Below are positions 44,832 to 54,937 of a DNA stretch of 64,000 bases, piece after piece; the stretch's first letter is position 1, and the number at the start of each line of letters is the position of its first letter. A program made the position numbers and the translations under genes. The stretch comes from Helicobacter cinaedi CCUG 18818 = ATCC BAA-847 (GTDB lineage Bacteria > Campylobacterota > Campylobacteria > Campylobacterales > Helicobacteraceae), in contig NZ_DS990393.1 of NCBI RefSeq assembly GCF_000155475.1, positions 47,379-111,378 of the forward strand. Reading direction: 5' to 3'. The notes beneath the pieces were generated by a model, which saw only the letters and a list, made by a program, of their open reading frames with translations, did no database searches and was not told the origin of the DNA.

Positions 44832-45575
44832 ATGACATTTAGTGGAAGTAATGTGCTGATTACAGGAGCAAGCAAAGGCATTGGCGCACAGATTGCCAAA
44901 ACTTTAGCAGGATATGGGCTAAAAGTGTGGATAAACTACCGCTCAAAGCCTGAACTTGCCGATAATCTAAAAAATGAAATAGAATCTAGCGGTGGCAAGG
45001 CGGCGGTGATTAAGTTTGATGCGAGTGTTGAAGAAGAGTTTGTCGCTGGGCTAAAGGCGATTACTGAAAGTGATGGGGCTTTAAGCTATCTAGTCAATAA
45101 TGCAGGGATTACAAATGATAAACTTGCCTTGCGTATGAGTGTGGGCGATTTTGATAGCGTGATTGAAGCTAATCTCAAATCCTGCTTTATCGGTTGTAGG
45201 GAAGCATTAAAAATTATGGGCAAACAACGATTTGGAAGTGTGGTAAATATCGCCTCTATTATCGGTGAGCGTGGCAATATGGGGCAGACAAACTATGCAG
45301 CAAGTAAGGGCGGTATGATTGCTATGAGCAAATCTTTTGCCTATGAGGGTGCTCCTCGCAATATCCGCTTTAACTGCGTTACGCCCGGATTCATTAAAAG
45401 CGATATGACAGATGAGCTAAAGCCTGAAGCCGTAGAATCTTATCTCAAAAATATTCCTTTGGCGCGTTTTGGGGAAGCAAATGATGTGGCTGAAGCAGTG
45501 GCATTTTTGCTTTCAAATGCTTCATCATATATCACAGGAGAAGTGCTAAAAGTCAATGGTGGGCTTTATATGTAA
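44832..45575 (+). CDS. fabG: 3-oxoacyl-ACP reductase
   Basis: This is the NADPH-dependent reductase of fatty-acid elongation, 247 residues, short-chain dehydrogenase fold. It has GASKGIGAQIA (~12-22), NNAGIT, catalytic Ser in VVNIASIIGE, and YAASKGG (Tyr/Lys ~155-159). RBS AAGGAG. It is first of the fabG-acpP-fabF-accA cluster, which is shared with H. pylori as I recall. Confidence 0.96.
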   Translation: MTFSGSNVLITGASKGIGAQIAKTLAGYGLKVWINYRSKPELADNLKNEIESSGGKAAVIKFDASVEEEFVAGLKAITESDGALSYLVNNAGITNDKLALRMSVGDFDSVIEANLKSCFIGCREALKIMGKQRFGSVVNIASIIGERGNMGQTNYAASKGGMIAMSKSFAYEGAPRNIRFNCVTPGFIKSDMTDELKPEAVESYLKNIPLARFGEANDVAEAVAFLLSNASSYITGEVLKVNGGLYM

Positions 45576-45603
45576 GGGCACTTGCCATTTAACAAATCTT
45601 TGC

Positions 45604-45609
45604 TATAAT
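45604..45609 (+). promoter_or_regulatory. -10 box TATAAT for acpP
   Basis: TGCTATAATGCG lies 33 bases before the acpP start, in a 66-base gap after fabG, suggesting a separate strong promoter for the abundant carrier protein. Confidence 0.5.
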
Positions 45610-45641
45610 GCGAAGTTTAAGTTTAAAACTAAGGAGAAAAA

Positions 45642-45872
45642 ATGAGTACATTTGAAGATGTAAAGGCAGTCGTAGTAGAGCAACTTAGCGTTAATGCTGA
45701 TGAGGTAAAGCCAGAATCTCGCTTTATTGAAGATTTGAATGCGGATTCTCTTGATGTTGTAGAGCTTGTCATGGCTTTAGAAGAGAAGTTTTCTATTGAA
45801 ATCCCTGATGAAGATGCAGAAAAAATTAAAACCGTAAATGATGTTGTAGCTTATATTGACGCAAATAAATAA
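45642..45872 (+). CDS. acpP: acyl carrier protein
   Basis: The 76-residue, very acidic protein carries growing acyl chains on a phosphopantetheine arm attached to Ser in [14 protein letters not shown] (Ser37). RBS AAGGAG. Its length and motif are exactly those of bacterial ACP. Confidence 0.98.
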   Translation: MSTFEDVKAVVVEQLSVNADEVKPESRFIEDLNADSLDVVELVMALEEKFSIEIPDEDAEKIKTVNDVVAYIDANK

Positions 45873-45996
45873 CATCACTTCACCTAAACCTATGCTTATA
45901 ATGTTGTAAAAAAGTGCTTAGAATCTTGTAGGCACTGCATTCTAATGCATGGGCAGATTCTAAATTGAATTAAAATTTTAGTTATAAAGGAATGGT

Positions 45997-47232
45997 ATGC
46001 GACGCGTAGTAGTAACCGGTTTGGGAATGATTAACTCATTAGGCTTAAACAAAAGCGACTCTTTTAAGGCTATTGTAGAAGGAAAATGTGGAATTAAAAG
46101 AATTTCTTGCTTTGATGTAGAAAATTTTCCTGTAAAAATTGCTGGTGAAATTGTGGATTTCAACCCTGAAGAAGTCCTTGATCCTCGCGAAGTTAAAAAG
46201 GCAGACCGCTTTATCCAGCTTGGCTTAAAGGCAGCAAAAGAGGCAATGAATGAAAGTGGATTGCTTGAAAATGGTGTTATTAGCCCTGCTCTTGGAGAGC
46301 GATTTGGTGTGAGTTCGGCTGCTGGTATCGGCGGACTAGGGAATATTGAAAAAAACTCCATAGCTTGTGAGCAAAAGGGACCAAGACGCATTAATCCATT
46401 CTTTATCCCTTCAGCCCTTGTGAATATGCTTGGCGGATTTATATCCATTGAATATGCACTTAAAGGACCAAACCTTGCAAGTGTTACAGCCTGTGCGGCA
46501 GGCACTCACGCCATTATTGAGGCGGCAAAGACCATTATGTTAAATGGTGCTGATGCGATGCTTGTCATCGGCTCTGAATCTTCAATCTGTCCTGTGGGTA
46601 TTGGCGGGTTTGCTGCGATGAAAGCTTTAAGTGATAGGAATGATGAGCCACTTAAAGCCTCACGCCCATTTGATAAAGAACGCAATGGCTTTGTTATGGG
46701 GGAAGGTGCTGGGGCATTGGTGCTAGAAGAGTATGAGAGTGCCAAAAAGCGTGGAGCTAAGATTTATGCCGAGCTTATCGGCTTTGGCGAAAGTGGCGAT
46801 GCAAATCATATCACAACCCCAGCTCCCCAAGGCGAAGGGGCTTTGCGTGCGATGAAAGCCGCACTTAAAATGGCAAATACTTCAGTGGATTATATCAACG
46901 CACACGGCACAAGCACAGCCTACAATGACTTGTATGAAACTATGGCACTCAAAGTTGCATTTGGTGGCAAAGATTCTGTCCCACCGGTAAGCTCTACGAA
47001 GGGGCAGATTGGACATTGTTTAGGTGCGGCGGGTGCGATTGAAGCAGTTATTTCCATTATGGCTATGCAGGAAGGAATCTTGCCTCCGACAATCAATCAA
47101 GAATCTAAAGATCCCGAGTGCGACCTTGATTATATCCCAAACACTGCACGACAAGCAAAAGTCAATGCGGTTATGAGCAACTCATTTGGCTTTGGTGGCA
47201 CAAATGGTGTTGTTATATTTGGCAGAATCTAG
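45997..47232 (+). CDS. fabF: 3-oxoacyl-ACP synthase II
   Basis: This condensing enzyme of fatty-acid elongation has 411 residues. The active-site Cys is in VTACAAGTHAI (~163), with His in NAHGTSTAYND (~302) and in GHCLGAAGAIE (~339). C-terminal NSFGFGGTNG is present. AAAGGAATGGT precedes the ATG. Confidence 0.97.
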   Translation: MRRVVVTGLGMINSLGLNKSDSFKAIVEGKCGIKRISCFDVENFPVKIAGEIVDFNPEEVLDPREVKKADRFIQLGLKAAKEAMNESGLLENGVISPALGERFGVSSAAGIGGLGNIEKNSIACEQKGPRRINPFFIPSALVNMLGGFISIEYALKGPNLASVTACAAGTHAIIEAAKTIMLNGADAMLVIGSESSICPVGIGGFAAMKALSDRNDEPLKASRPFDKERNGFVMGEGAGALVLEEYESAKKRGAKIYAELIGFGESGDANHITTPAPQGEGALRAMKAALKMANTSVDYINAHGTSTAYNDLYETMALKVAFGGKDSVPPVSSTKGQIGHCLGAAGAIEAVISIMAMQEGILPPTINQESKDPECDLDYIPNTARQAKVNAVMSNSFGFGGTNGVVIFGRI

Positions 47233-47240
47233 GGTAAAAA

Positions 47241-48185
47241 ATGGCAACCTATCTTGATTTTGAGCAAAAGATTAAGAATCTTCAAGATGATATAGAATCT
47301 GCTGTTGTTCGTAGTGATAATGACGCAAGACTCATCCTTGAAAAAGAGCTTGAAAAAGAAGTATGCAGTGTATATTCAAATATAAGCGATTATCAAAAGC
47401 TCCAGCTTGCTCGCCACCCAGATCGCCCTTATGCTATGGACTATATTGAGCTGATTTGCAAAGACGCGTATGAAATTAGCGGGGATAGGCATTTTAAAGA
47501 TGATAAGGCGATTGTGTGTTTTATTGGCAAGGTTGGTGAGCAAACCGCAATGATTATCGGTGAAGAAAAAGGAAGAGGCACAAAAAATAAACTCGCAAGG
47601 AATTTTGGTATGCCAAGCCCCGAAGGCTATCGCAAAGCCTTGCGTACCGCAAAACTTGCTGAAAAGTTTAATATCCCCATTTTAATGCTTGTAGATACAC
47701 AAGGTGCGTATCCCGGACTTGGTGCTGAAGAGCGTGGGCAAAGTGAAGCCATAGCTAAGAATCTACAAGAATTTGCCAAGCTTAAAACCCCAACAATTGC
47801 CGTTGTGATTGGCGAGGGCGGAAGCGGTGGGGCATTAGCTATTGCTGTGGCTGATAAACTTGCGATGATGCAATATTCTGTCTTTAGTGTTATATCTCCA
47901 GAGGGCTGTGCGGCAATTTTGTGGAATGATCCTTCAAAAATAGAATCTGCGACAAAAGCACTTAAAATCACACCTATTGAGCTTAAAAAATGTGGGCTTA
48001 TTGATGATGTGATAGATGAACCACTTATCGGCGCACATAGAGATAAAGAAAATGCAGCTAAGGCTATTGAATCTTACTTCCTTAAATCGCTTGAAGAACT
48101 CTCACAAGATGATAAATATCTCTCTAAGCGTTACAATAAGCTAATGAGCTATGGAGCTTTCACGCAAGAAACCACTACCCTTTAG
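47241..48185 (+). CDS. accA: acetyl-CoA carboxylase carboxyltransferase subunit alpha
   Basis: With AccD this subunit transfers CO2 from biotin to acetyl-CoA, the first step of fatty-acid synthesis. The 314-residue protein has [26 protein letters not shown] (in two blocks, ~109-134), [16 protein letters not shown] and [12 protein letters not shown]. It starts eight bases after fabF, so they form one transcript. Confidence 0.97.
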   Translation: MATYLDFEQKIKNLQDDIESAVVRSDNDARLILEKELEKEVCSVYSNISDYQKLQLARHPDRPYAMDYIELICKDAYEISGDRHFKDDKAIVCFIGKVGEQTAMIIGEEKGRGTKNKLARNFGMPSPEGYRKALRTAKLAEKFNIPILMLVDTQGAYPGLGAEERGQSEAIAKNLQEFAKLKTPTIAVVIGEGGSGGALAIAVADKLAMMQYSVFSVISPEGCAAILWNDPSKIESATKALKITPIELKKCGLIDDVIDEPLIGAHRDKENAAKAIESYFLKSLEELSQDDKYLSKRYNKLMSYGAFTQETTTL

Positions 48186-48357
48186 CTTTGTGCTTATCTC
48201 TAGCTCTGCATAGATTCTAAGCTTGTGGGTGGGGTATCAAAAGCTTCTCTGTCTTTTGCTTAACTCCACGCTAGGCATTTTACCCCACATATTTACTTCC
48301 ATTATATTTTTTGTGGCAAAATCGTTGCTTCCCTACATTACTTTAAAGGAGCAAAAA

Positions 48358-49185
48358 ATGAAAAAATGGATTGTGGCATTCCTTGCTACTATATGCGTGA
48401 TTTGGCTAAGTGCGTGTGGTGATGACAAAGCTCAAGCCCAAACTTCAAGAGGTGTAGAGCAAATCAAACAAAATGGCGTGTTACGCGTGGGCGTATTTGG
48501 TGATAAGCCACCTTTTGGCTTTATTGATGAAAATGGCAAAAATGCAGGATTTGACATTTATATCGCAAAAAGACTTGCTAAAGACTTGCTTGGCGATGAA
48601 AGTAAAATTGAGTTTATCCTAACTGAAGCGGCTTCACGCGTTGAGTTTTTACGCTCAAACAAAGTAGATATCATTATGGCAAACTTCACTCAAACTAAAG
48701 AGCGTGAAGAGGCGGTTGATTTTGCTAAGCCTTATATGAAAGTCTCTCTTGGTGTTGTCTCCCCAAATGGCGAGATTAAAAGCGTTGAAGACCTAAAGGG
48801 CAAAAAACTTATTGTCAATAAAGGCACGACTGCAGATGTGTATTTTAGTAAAAATCACCCGGATATTGAGTTATTAAAATATGAGCAAAACACTCAAGCT
48901 TTCCTTGCTTTGAAAGATAAAAGGGGCGATGCACTCGCACACGATAATACACTTGTCCTTGCGTGGGCTATGGAAAATCCGGGCTTTGGCGTTGGAATCC
49001 CAACACTTGGCGAAGAAGATGTCATTGCCCCTGCCGTGAAAAAGGGTAATGTTGAGCTTAAAACTTGGCTTGATGAGGAAATCACAAAACTCACAAGTGA
49101 AGGCTTTATCAAAGAAGCTTATGATAAGACACTTGCCCCCATTTTTGGAGAAGAAAAAGCAGATTCTGTGATTTTTTCTAACTAA
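48358..49185 (+). CDS. CjaA-type amino-acid-binding lipoprotein (ABC transporter)
   Basis: This is a periplasmic solute-binding protein of family 3, 275 residues, lipid-anchored through Cys20 (WLSACGDD). It has the SBP_bac_3 features GVLRVGVFGDKPPFGFID, GFDIYIAKRLAKDLLG, DIIMANFTQTKEREEAVDF and KLIVNKGTTADVYF. It resembles Campylobacter CjaA, a cysteine-binding surface antigen. I chose ATG 48358 (AAAGGAGC upstream); the frame reaches 48223 but would hide the signal peptide. No permease or ATPase gene is adjacent. Confidence 0.93.
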   Translation: MKKWIVAFLATICVIWLSACGDDKAQAQTSRGVEQIKQNGVLRVGVFGDKPPFGFIDENGKNAGFDIYIAKRLAKDLLGDESKIEFILTEAASRVEFLRSNKVDIIMANFTQTKEREEAVDFAKPYMKVSLGVVSPNGEIKSVEDLKGKKLIVNKGTTADVYFSKNHPDIELLKYEQNTQAFLALKDKRGDALAHDNTLVLAWAMENPGFGVGIPTLGEEDVIAPAVKKGNVELKTWLDEEITKLTSEGFIKEAYDKTLAPIFGEEKADSVIFSN

Positions 49186-49189
49186 TCTC

Positions 49190-49218
49190 TTGGGCTATGG
49201 CTAAACTCCATAGCCCAA
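49190..49218 (+). terminator. terminator hairpin after the binding lipoprotein gene
   Basis: Perfect 11-bp GC-containing arms (TTGGGCTATGG / CCATAGCCCAA) with a 7-nt loop lie five bases after the stop codon. It is the best-formed terminator stem in the window, though without a long T run. Confidence 0.7.
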
Positions 49219-49304
49219 ACAAAATCTCCTAAAACTCACGACAAACGACATAGTAGCCATACATTAACTGATTCTATCATACAGCCACATCAATGATAAA
49301 ATAC

Positions 49305-50897
49305 CTACCTTACAAATACTTCAAGGATTTTTGCTTTAATGCAGTTCTTATAATAATCACGCATAAGCTCAATGTGTATATCCACACACTGCCCCACCTC
49401 CCGCCTAGTTGGTGCTAAAAACTCTAGTCCCGCCAGACACATTCCATTAGAATCCGCCAAAGTATATTCAAAATGCTTCCCCTCCCTGCCTAGTGGCTTT
49501 ATCTCTTGTATGGTAAGATTTTCTAGCAAAAATGTAGGCTTAGGATTCCCCTCCCCAAAAGGCTCAAAAGATTCTAAAATCTCAAAAAGCTCCATATCAA
49601 CGCTTTTCACCCCAAGTGTGAAAAATGTCTCATTTTCATCGCATTCTTCATACACCATAGTTTCCTGCAATTTTTCTATCAATGTCCAAAGCTGACAAGA
49701 TTCTAAACTTAGCCCCACAGCTCCGCTATGCCCACCTAACCCAAGGCAATATTGTTGCAATGGCGTGATACTTGCAATCAAATTTGCCCCACCATAAGAG
49801 CGTCCGCTCCCCTTTAGCACATCAGCATTTTGGCTCAACACAAAAGCACTTTTTTTGTAGATTCTCGCAAGTTTTGCCGCCACAATGCCAAGCACCCCCT
49901 CGTGCCAAGAATCCCCATAGCTTAGGACAAAATCATCTGTTTGGATAATATGCTCCTGTGCCTTTTGGAGAATGTCTTGCTGAATCTCTTTGCGTTTATT
50001 ATTGAGATTTTGTAGCTCTGTGTAAATGTGTGTAGCGTGGGCTAAACTAGGACTAAGCAAAAGCTCTAAAGCCTTATTTGCACTCTCCATACGCCCAGCA
50101 CAATTCAGCAATGGAATAAAATCAAAGGCAAGATTCTCTGCGGTTATGGGCTTTTTGAATCTAGCAAAACTCTCACGCAAAAGTGTGGCAAGCACATTAG
50201 AAGAGGTGCGAAGCGATTCTAAGCCCTTTTTCACAAGAATGCGATTTATCCCTGTAAGGGGCATAACATCGGCGATTGTGGCAATGGCAAGGTATTCTAA
50301 AAACATTCCCATATCAATATTTGCTTTGAGATTTTGCTTTATCGCCGCACAAAAATACCACGCCACCACTGCTCCACAAATGCTTTTTTGGGTAAAAGTA
50401 GAATCTTGCAGCATTGGATTAATGATGACATCTGCCTGCGGAAGCGTATCTGTGGGTGTGTGATGATCTGTGATGATAAAAGGAATGCCCTTTGCCTTGC
50501 ACCACTGCCCTGCACAAAATGCGGTAATACCATTATCTACGCTCACAACCACAGCGGCATTTTGAGCGTTCTTCTCTAAAAGGGCGGCACTCACGCCATA
50601 GCCATCTTCAAAGCGATGTGGAATAATAAGCCTAAAATGCTGATACTCCAATGCCTTAAAAAAAAGGCTTATAATCGCACTTGCACACACACCATCTGCA
50701 TCATAATCCCCAACGACAAGAATCTCATTATTTCTTTCCATAGCTTGAGTGATGATTTTTGCTCCAGATTCAGTGTTGTTTAGATTCTGTGGCGTGGGCA
50801 AGTCTCGCAGGGTGCGGATACCACACTCAAGATCACGAGATTGTAGAAAATGAAGAATGTCTTGCTTTGTGTGGCTTTTACATTCATCTTTTCTCAT
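49305..50897 (-). CDS. recJ: single-stranded-DNA exonuclease RecJ
   Basis: This 5'-3' exonuclease of DNA repair and recombination has 530 residues. DHH-family motifs are VVGDYDADGVCASAI (~57-71), VSVDNGITA, ITDHHTPTD (~142-150) and NPM, with the C-terminal DHHA1 GGHSGAVGLSL. It lies just downstream of pyrG on the same strand (20 bases), so they are likely co-transcribed. Confidence 0.94.
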   Translation of the reverse strand: MRKDECKSHTKQDILHFLQSRDLECGIRTLRDLPTPQNLNNTESGAKIITQAMERNNEILVVGDYDADGVCASAIISLFFKALEYQHFRLIIPHRFEDGYGVSAALLEKNAQNAAVVVSVDNGITAFCAGQWCKAKGIPFIITDHHTPTDTLPQADVIINPMLQDSTFTQKSICGAVVAWYFCAAIKQNLKANIDMGMFLEYLAIATIADVMPLTGINRILVKKGLESLRTSSNVLATLLRESFARFKKPITAENLAFDFIPLLNCAGRMESANKALELLLSPSLAHATHIYTELQNLNNKRKEIQQDILQKAQEHIIQTDDFVLSYGDSWHEGVLGIVAAKLARIYKKSAFVLSQNADVLKGSGRSYGGANLIASITPLQQYCLGLGGHSGAVGLSLESCQLWTLIEKLQETMVYEECDENETFFTLGVKSVDMELFEILESFEPFGEGNPKPTFLLENLTIQEIKPLGREGKHFEYTLADSNGMCLAGLEFLAPTRREVGQCVDIHIELMRDYYKNCIKAKILEVFVR

Positions 50898-50917
50898 AGC
50901 AAACTAAAATCCCAACA

Positions 50918-52540
50918 CTACTGCTTTTTACAAGCTAATGTCTGCTTAACAAATGCTAAAATAATCGGGTTTGGATTCTGTAGCCTTGAAGTAAATTCCG
51001 GGTGGAACTGCACAGCTACAAACCACGGGTGATTTTCTAGCTCAATAGATTCTATAAGCCCATTACACTCTCCGCTAATTATCATGCCATTATTAGCAAA
51101 AAGCTCTCTATACTTTGGATTTGCCTCATACCTATGGCGATGACGCTCTTTAATAAGACTTTTTTGTCCATAAGCTTCATAGAGCTTTGTGCCTTTTTTG
51201 ATATGGCATTCATACTCGCCTAGTCGCATAGTCCCACCCATAGGTGAAGTATGCGTCCTAAGCTGCTTCTTGCCCTGTGTATCAATAAAATCCTCTATCA
51301 AATATATAATAGGCTCTTTACTCTGCGGATTAAACTCCACAGAATCTGCATCCTTAATCCCAAGCACATTTCTCGCAAACTCAATGAGTGAAAGCTGCAT
51401 TCCCAAGCAGATTCCAAGAAATGGAATCTTTTTTTCCCTTGCGTAGCGTATTGCTTCTAGCTTACCTTGAATCCCCCTTTCCCCAAAGCCACCGGGCACC
51501 AAAATAGAATCTACATCATAAAGCAAGGCAGGGTTTTCCTCCACAGATTCACTATCTATCCACTTGATATTAACCTTTGTGTCCGTATTTGCTCCAGCGT
51601 GGATAAGCGATTCAATCAAAGATTTATAGGATTCTTTTAGGCTTAAATATTTACCCACAAAGCCAATAGTTATGCTTGATTTGGGAGCGATGATTTTTTT
51701 AACAAGCATATCCCAATTATCCATTTTTGGCTTTAATTCTTTTAACTCCAAATGCCTAGCAATAGGCGTTAGAATCCCTTCATCTAAGAAATTTAAAGGA
51801 CATTTATAAATGCTCTCCGTATCTTCAGCCACAATCACGCTATCATCATCTACATCACAGCTCATTGCAAGCTTTCTTTTTAGCTCTTTATCAAGGCTTC
51901 TTTCACATCGTGCTACGAGAATCTGCGGTGAAATGCCTATGCGTCTAAGCTCTTGGACGGAATGTTGCGTGGGCTTTGTCTTTAGCTCCCCAGCGGCGCG
52001 CACAAGGGGAATAAGTGTTACATGTATGGAAATAACCTGCTTACTGCCTAGCTCGTGCTTCATCTGTCTCATCGCCTCAAGATAAGGCATACCCTCAATA
52101 TCGCCAACCGTCCCGCCAAGCTCCACGATGAGAAAATCGCTTCCCTCTCCAGCAAGTTTGATACGCGATTTTATCTCATCAACGATATGCGGCACGATTT
52201 GAATAGTCTTGCCTAGATATTTTCCTTTGCGTTCCTTTTCAATCACAGACATATAGACCTGTCCAGTTGTAAAGTTATTTGTCTTATGAAAATCTTTATT
52301 TAAAAATCGCTCATAATGCCCAATGTCTAAGTCCGTTTCGGCTCCATCGCAGGTTACAAACACTTCGCCGTGTTCTAGAGGACTCATTGTGCCCGGATCT
52401 ACATTGATGTAGGGATCAATTTTTAAAATTGACACATCAAATCCGCTATGTTGAAGTAATGTCGCTATTGATGAAGAGGTAATGCCCTTGCCAAGAGAGC
52501 TTAACACACCGCCTGTTACAAAAATATATTTTACTGCCAC
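50918..52540 (-). CDS. pyrG: CTP synthase
   Basis: This enzyme makes CTP from UTP using glutamine. The 540-residue protein has an N-terminal synthetase domain with [15 protein letters not shown] (~10-24), and a C-terminal glutaminase with [18 protein letters not shown] (nucleophile Cys) and VQFHPEFTS (His/Glu). Length is exactly as expected. Confidence 0.98.
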   Translation of the reverse strand: MAVKYIFVTGGVLSSLGKGITSSSIATLLQHSGFDVSILKIDPYINVDPGTMSPLEHGEVFVTCDGAETDLDIGHYERFLNKDFHKTNNFTTGQVYMSVIEKERKGKYLGKTIQIVPHIVDEIKSRIKLAGEGSDFLIVELGGTVGDIEGMPYLEAMRQMKHELGSKQVISIHVTLIPLVRAAGELKTKPTQHSVQELRRIGISPQILVARCERSLDKELKRKLAMSCDVDDDSVIVAEDTESIYKCPLNFLDEGILTPIARHLELKELKPKMDNWDMLVKKIIAPKSSITIGFVGKYLSLKESYKSLIESLIHAGANTDTKVNIKWIDSESVEENPALLYDVDSILVPGGFGERGIQGKLEAIRYAREKKIPFLGICLGMQLSLIEFARNVLGIKDADSVEFNPQSKEPIIYLIEDFIDTQGKKQLRTHTSPMGGTMRLGEYECHIKKGTKLYEAYGQKSLIKERHRHRYEANPKYRELFANNGMIISGECNGLIESIELENHPWFVAVQFHPEFTSRLQNPNPIILAFVKQTLACKKQ

Positions 52541-52671
52541 AATATAACCGCCTTAGTTTTAAAATTTTTGGTGCAATCATAATAAATCAGTGGTTAAAAG
52601 CTTGTTAATTTACCTTTTTTTGTATTTTCTCGCTTATGATTGTGCGTGTTTATTTCACAAAGGAGATTTTT

Positions 52672-53892
52672 ATGCTTATTGCTTTTATTTGTTTATTTAT
52701 CTGTCTTTATGCCCTGCCAAGCATTATTCTAGCATTTTTACAAATTAAACATATTAAGCTAGAACTACAAAAACCAGCTATTTTACTTGAATCCGAAGAC
52801 TATAAGCAAGCCGGGGATTATGCCATCGCCTCATTGCGATTAGATATTTTGACACATCTTTTTGAGATTCTAACCTTTAGCCTGTGGGTTATTTTTGGGC
52901 TACATTTTTTATCACTATGGCTTGAAAGCACACTTGGAGCTTTCTCGCCTTTGTGGCGTGAGATTGCCCTTGTGTTAGGCTTTATGATTATTGGCAGTAT
53001 TATTGAAATGCCTTTTTCAATCTATAAGACTTTTTTTCTTGATAAGAAGTTTGGATTTTCTAAGCAAACGCCCAGCCTTTTTATCATTGACACACTTAAA
53101 AACCTAGCTTTAAGCATAGTCATTGGCGGGATTATTGTATGTTTGCTTGTGCTGATTATTGAAAATGTCGCGTTATGGTGGTTTGTGGGCTTTTTAGCCT
53201 TACTTGGTATTGTGATTTTGGCAAATCTCATTTATCCTACACTCATCGCACCCTTATTTAATAAATTTACCCCGCTCAATGATGAAAATCTCAAATCCCG
53301 CATAGAATCTTTAATGAATACCATCGGTTTTAAGAGTAATGGAATCTTTGTCATTGACGCTTCAAGGCGAGATGGACGATTGAATGCGTATTTTGGAGGG
53401 CTTGGCAAAAGCAAACGCGTTGTGCTTTTTGACACGCTGCTTGATAAGATTAGTGCCGATGGACTTATAGCCATACTTGGACACGAGCTAGGGCATTTTA
53501 AGCACAAAGATATTCTTAAAAATATCATTCTTATGTCCTGTATGCTTTTTGTGCTATTTTTCATCGTGGGGCATTTGCCACAAAGCCTATTTAGTGCCTT
53601 AGGTTTAGCTCAAAATGGAGCAGGAGTGCTACTGATTATGCTGCTTATCTCGCCGATGATTGCCTTTTTCTTTTTGCCTATTATGGGATATTTTAGTCGC
53701 AAAGCGGAGTATAAGGCTGATGAGTTTGGTGCTAGTCTCTCAAGCAAAAACTGCCTTGCTAACGCCCTTGTGCGATTAGTGAATGAAAATAAAAGCTTCC
53801 CTAGCTCCCACCCAGCCTATATTTTCTTTTATTACACACACCCGCCACTTTTACAAAGGCTAAAAGCCCTTGATTATGACTTGCAACATTAA
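52672..53892 (+). CDS. M48-family membrane zinc metallopeptidase (CAAX protease 1/HtpX-like)
   Basis: This integral-membrane protease of 406 residues has about seven hydrophobic helices, zinc motif HELGHFKHKD (~271-280), and a later Glu ligand in KAEYKADEFGA. The N-terminal half matches the STE24/CAAX-prenyl-protease-1 layout with a large membrane bundle. It probably degrades or processes membrane proteins. I chose ATG 52672 (AAAGGAGATTTTT upstream). It overlaps prmC by ~20 bases. Confidence 0.92.
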   Translation: MLIAFICLFICLYALPSIILAFLQIKHIKLELQKPAILLESEDYKQAGDYAIASLRLDILTHLFEILTFSLWVIFGLHFLSLWLESTLGAFSPLWREIALVLGFMIIGSIIEMPFSIYKTFFLDKKFGFSKQTPSLFIIDTLKNLALSIVIGGIIVCLLVLIIENVALWWFVGFLALLGIVILANLIYPTLIAPLFNKFTPLNDENLKSRIESLMNTIGFKSNGIFVIDASRRDGRLNAYFGGLGKSKRVVLFDTLLDKISADGLIAILGHELGHFKHKDILKNIILMSCMLFVLFFIVGHLPQSLFSALGLAQNGAGVLLIMLLISPMIAFFFLPIMGYFSRKAEYKADEFGASLSSKNCLANALVRLVNENKSFPSSHPAYIFFYYTHPPLLQRLKALDYDLQH

Positions 53893-54712
53893 AGCCCTTT
53901 TAGATTCTGCTACTTCCACACTCTCACAAGTAGTGCAATCTTTACATCTTAAGCCACGATTTGAAAGTGAGCTTTTGCTTAGCTTTGTGCTTAAAGTAGA
54001 GCGTATCTATCTCCATACACATAGCACCCAAAGTGTGAATCCTACTCAAGCTAAGCATTTTCTATCCCTTGTTGAAGAGCGAGCCAAGGGCAAACCTATT
54101 GAATACATCACACAAAGTGCAAGCTTTTATGAGCATACTTTTTATGTCAATGATTCTGTGCTGATTCCACGACCGGAGAGTGAGATTCTTATCCAAAAAG
54201 CGAGTGAAATTATAACAAGGCATAATATAGAATCCATTGCCGAAGTCGGCATAGGCTCGGGCATTCTAAGCATTACGCTTTCACTTTTGCACCCACAATG
54301 TCGCTTTTTTGCCACTGATATTAGCCAAAAAGCCCTAGAAGTTACGCAAAAAAATATTCACTCCCTTGCCCCAGATTCTAACATCACGCTTAAACACTGT
54401 TCCTTACTCCCAAGCTCGTGGCAAGATATTGAACTCATCATCAGCAATCCACCTTATATTTGCGATGATTATCCTATCAGTCTGCCTTTGACTTATGAGC
54501 CTAGCATTGCCCTTTTTGGCGGAAAAGATGGGCTAGACATACTCAAAGCCTTGATTGTAGAGGCTAAAAATCGCAAAGCTTTTTTGTTGTGTGAAATAGG
54601 CTATGACCAAAAAAACGCCCTAGAGCAGATTCTAACCCAGCATAACGCAAAGGACATTGAGTTTTACAAAGACTTAAGCGGATTAGATAGAGGCTTTTGG
54701 TGCAGATTCTAG
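53870..54712 (+). CDS. prmC: peptide chain release factor N5-glutamine methyltransferase
   Basis: This enzyme methylates the GGQ glutamine of release factors RF1/RF2. The 280-residue protein has an N-terminal helical substrate-binding domain, SAM-binding EVGIGSGILSITL (~124-136), and the amino-methylating NPPYICDD (~190-197). It overlaps the end of the protease gene; a second ATG six bases on is an alternative start. Confidence 0.93.
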   Translation: MIMTCNIKALLDSATSTLSQVVQSLHLKPRFESELLLSFVLKVERIYLHTHSTQSVNPTQAKHFLSLVEERAKGKPIEYITQSASFYEHTFYVNDSVLIPRPESEILIQKASEIITRHNIESIAEVGIGSGILSITLSLLHPQCRFFATDISQKALEVTQKNIHSLAPDSNITLKHCSLLPSSWQDIELIISNPPYICDDYPISLPLTYEPSIALFGGKDGLDILKALIVEAKNRKAFLLCEIGYDQKNALEQILTQHNAKDIEFYKDLSGLDRGFWCRF

Positions 54713-54937
54713 ATTCTGCGTTGTCTTTTTAGCTAGAATCGGCGATTACTTCGCCTCGTGCTTCGTCATTTATGCCTAATAAACTCCTTGCACTCGGCTC
54801 ATAAAGCCCCGATTCTAACTTAAAAATACTTCCGCAGGGCGTTTTGAAATGTGCCAGATTCTAAAATTGCTCCCTAAACCCCACACACCACCCAAATGGT
54901 TGAGATTCTAGAATCTCACAATATCCCTTAATCAGCC
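54713..54937. other. intergenic region with repeat and heptamer palindrome
   Basis: There is no gene in these 225 bases. They contain an ATACTTCCGCA...AGATTCT sequence (54826-54862) resembling 22639-22673, and a 16-bp palindrome GAGATTCTAGAATCTC centred on 54909, a likely hairpin between the convergent prmC and exonuclease genes. Confidence 0.6.

Noticed and set aside
48223..48357. Extended start of the CjaA-type protein
   Set aside because: It would bury the lipoprotein signal peptide; AAAGGAGC directly precedes ATG 48358.
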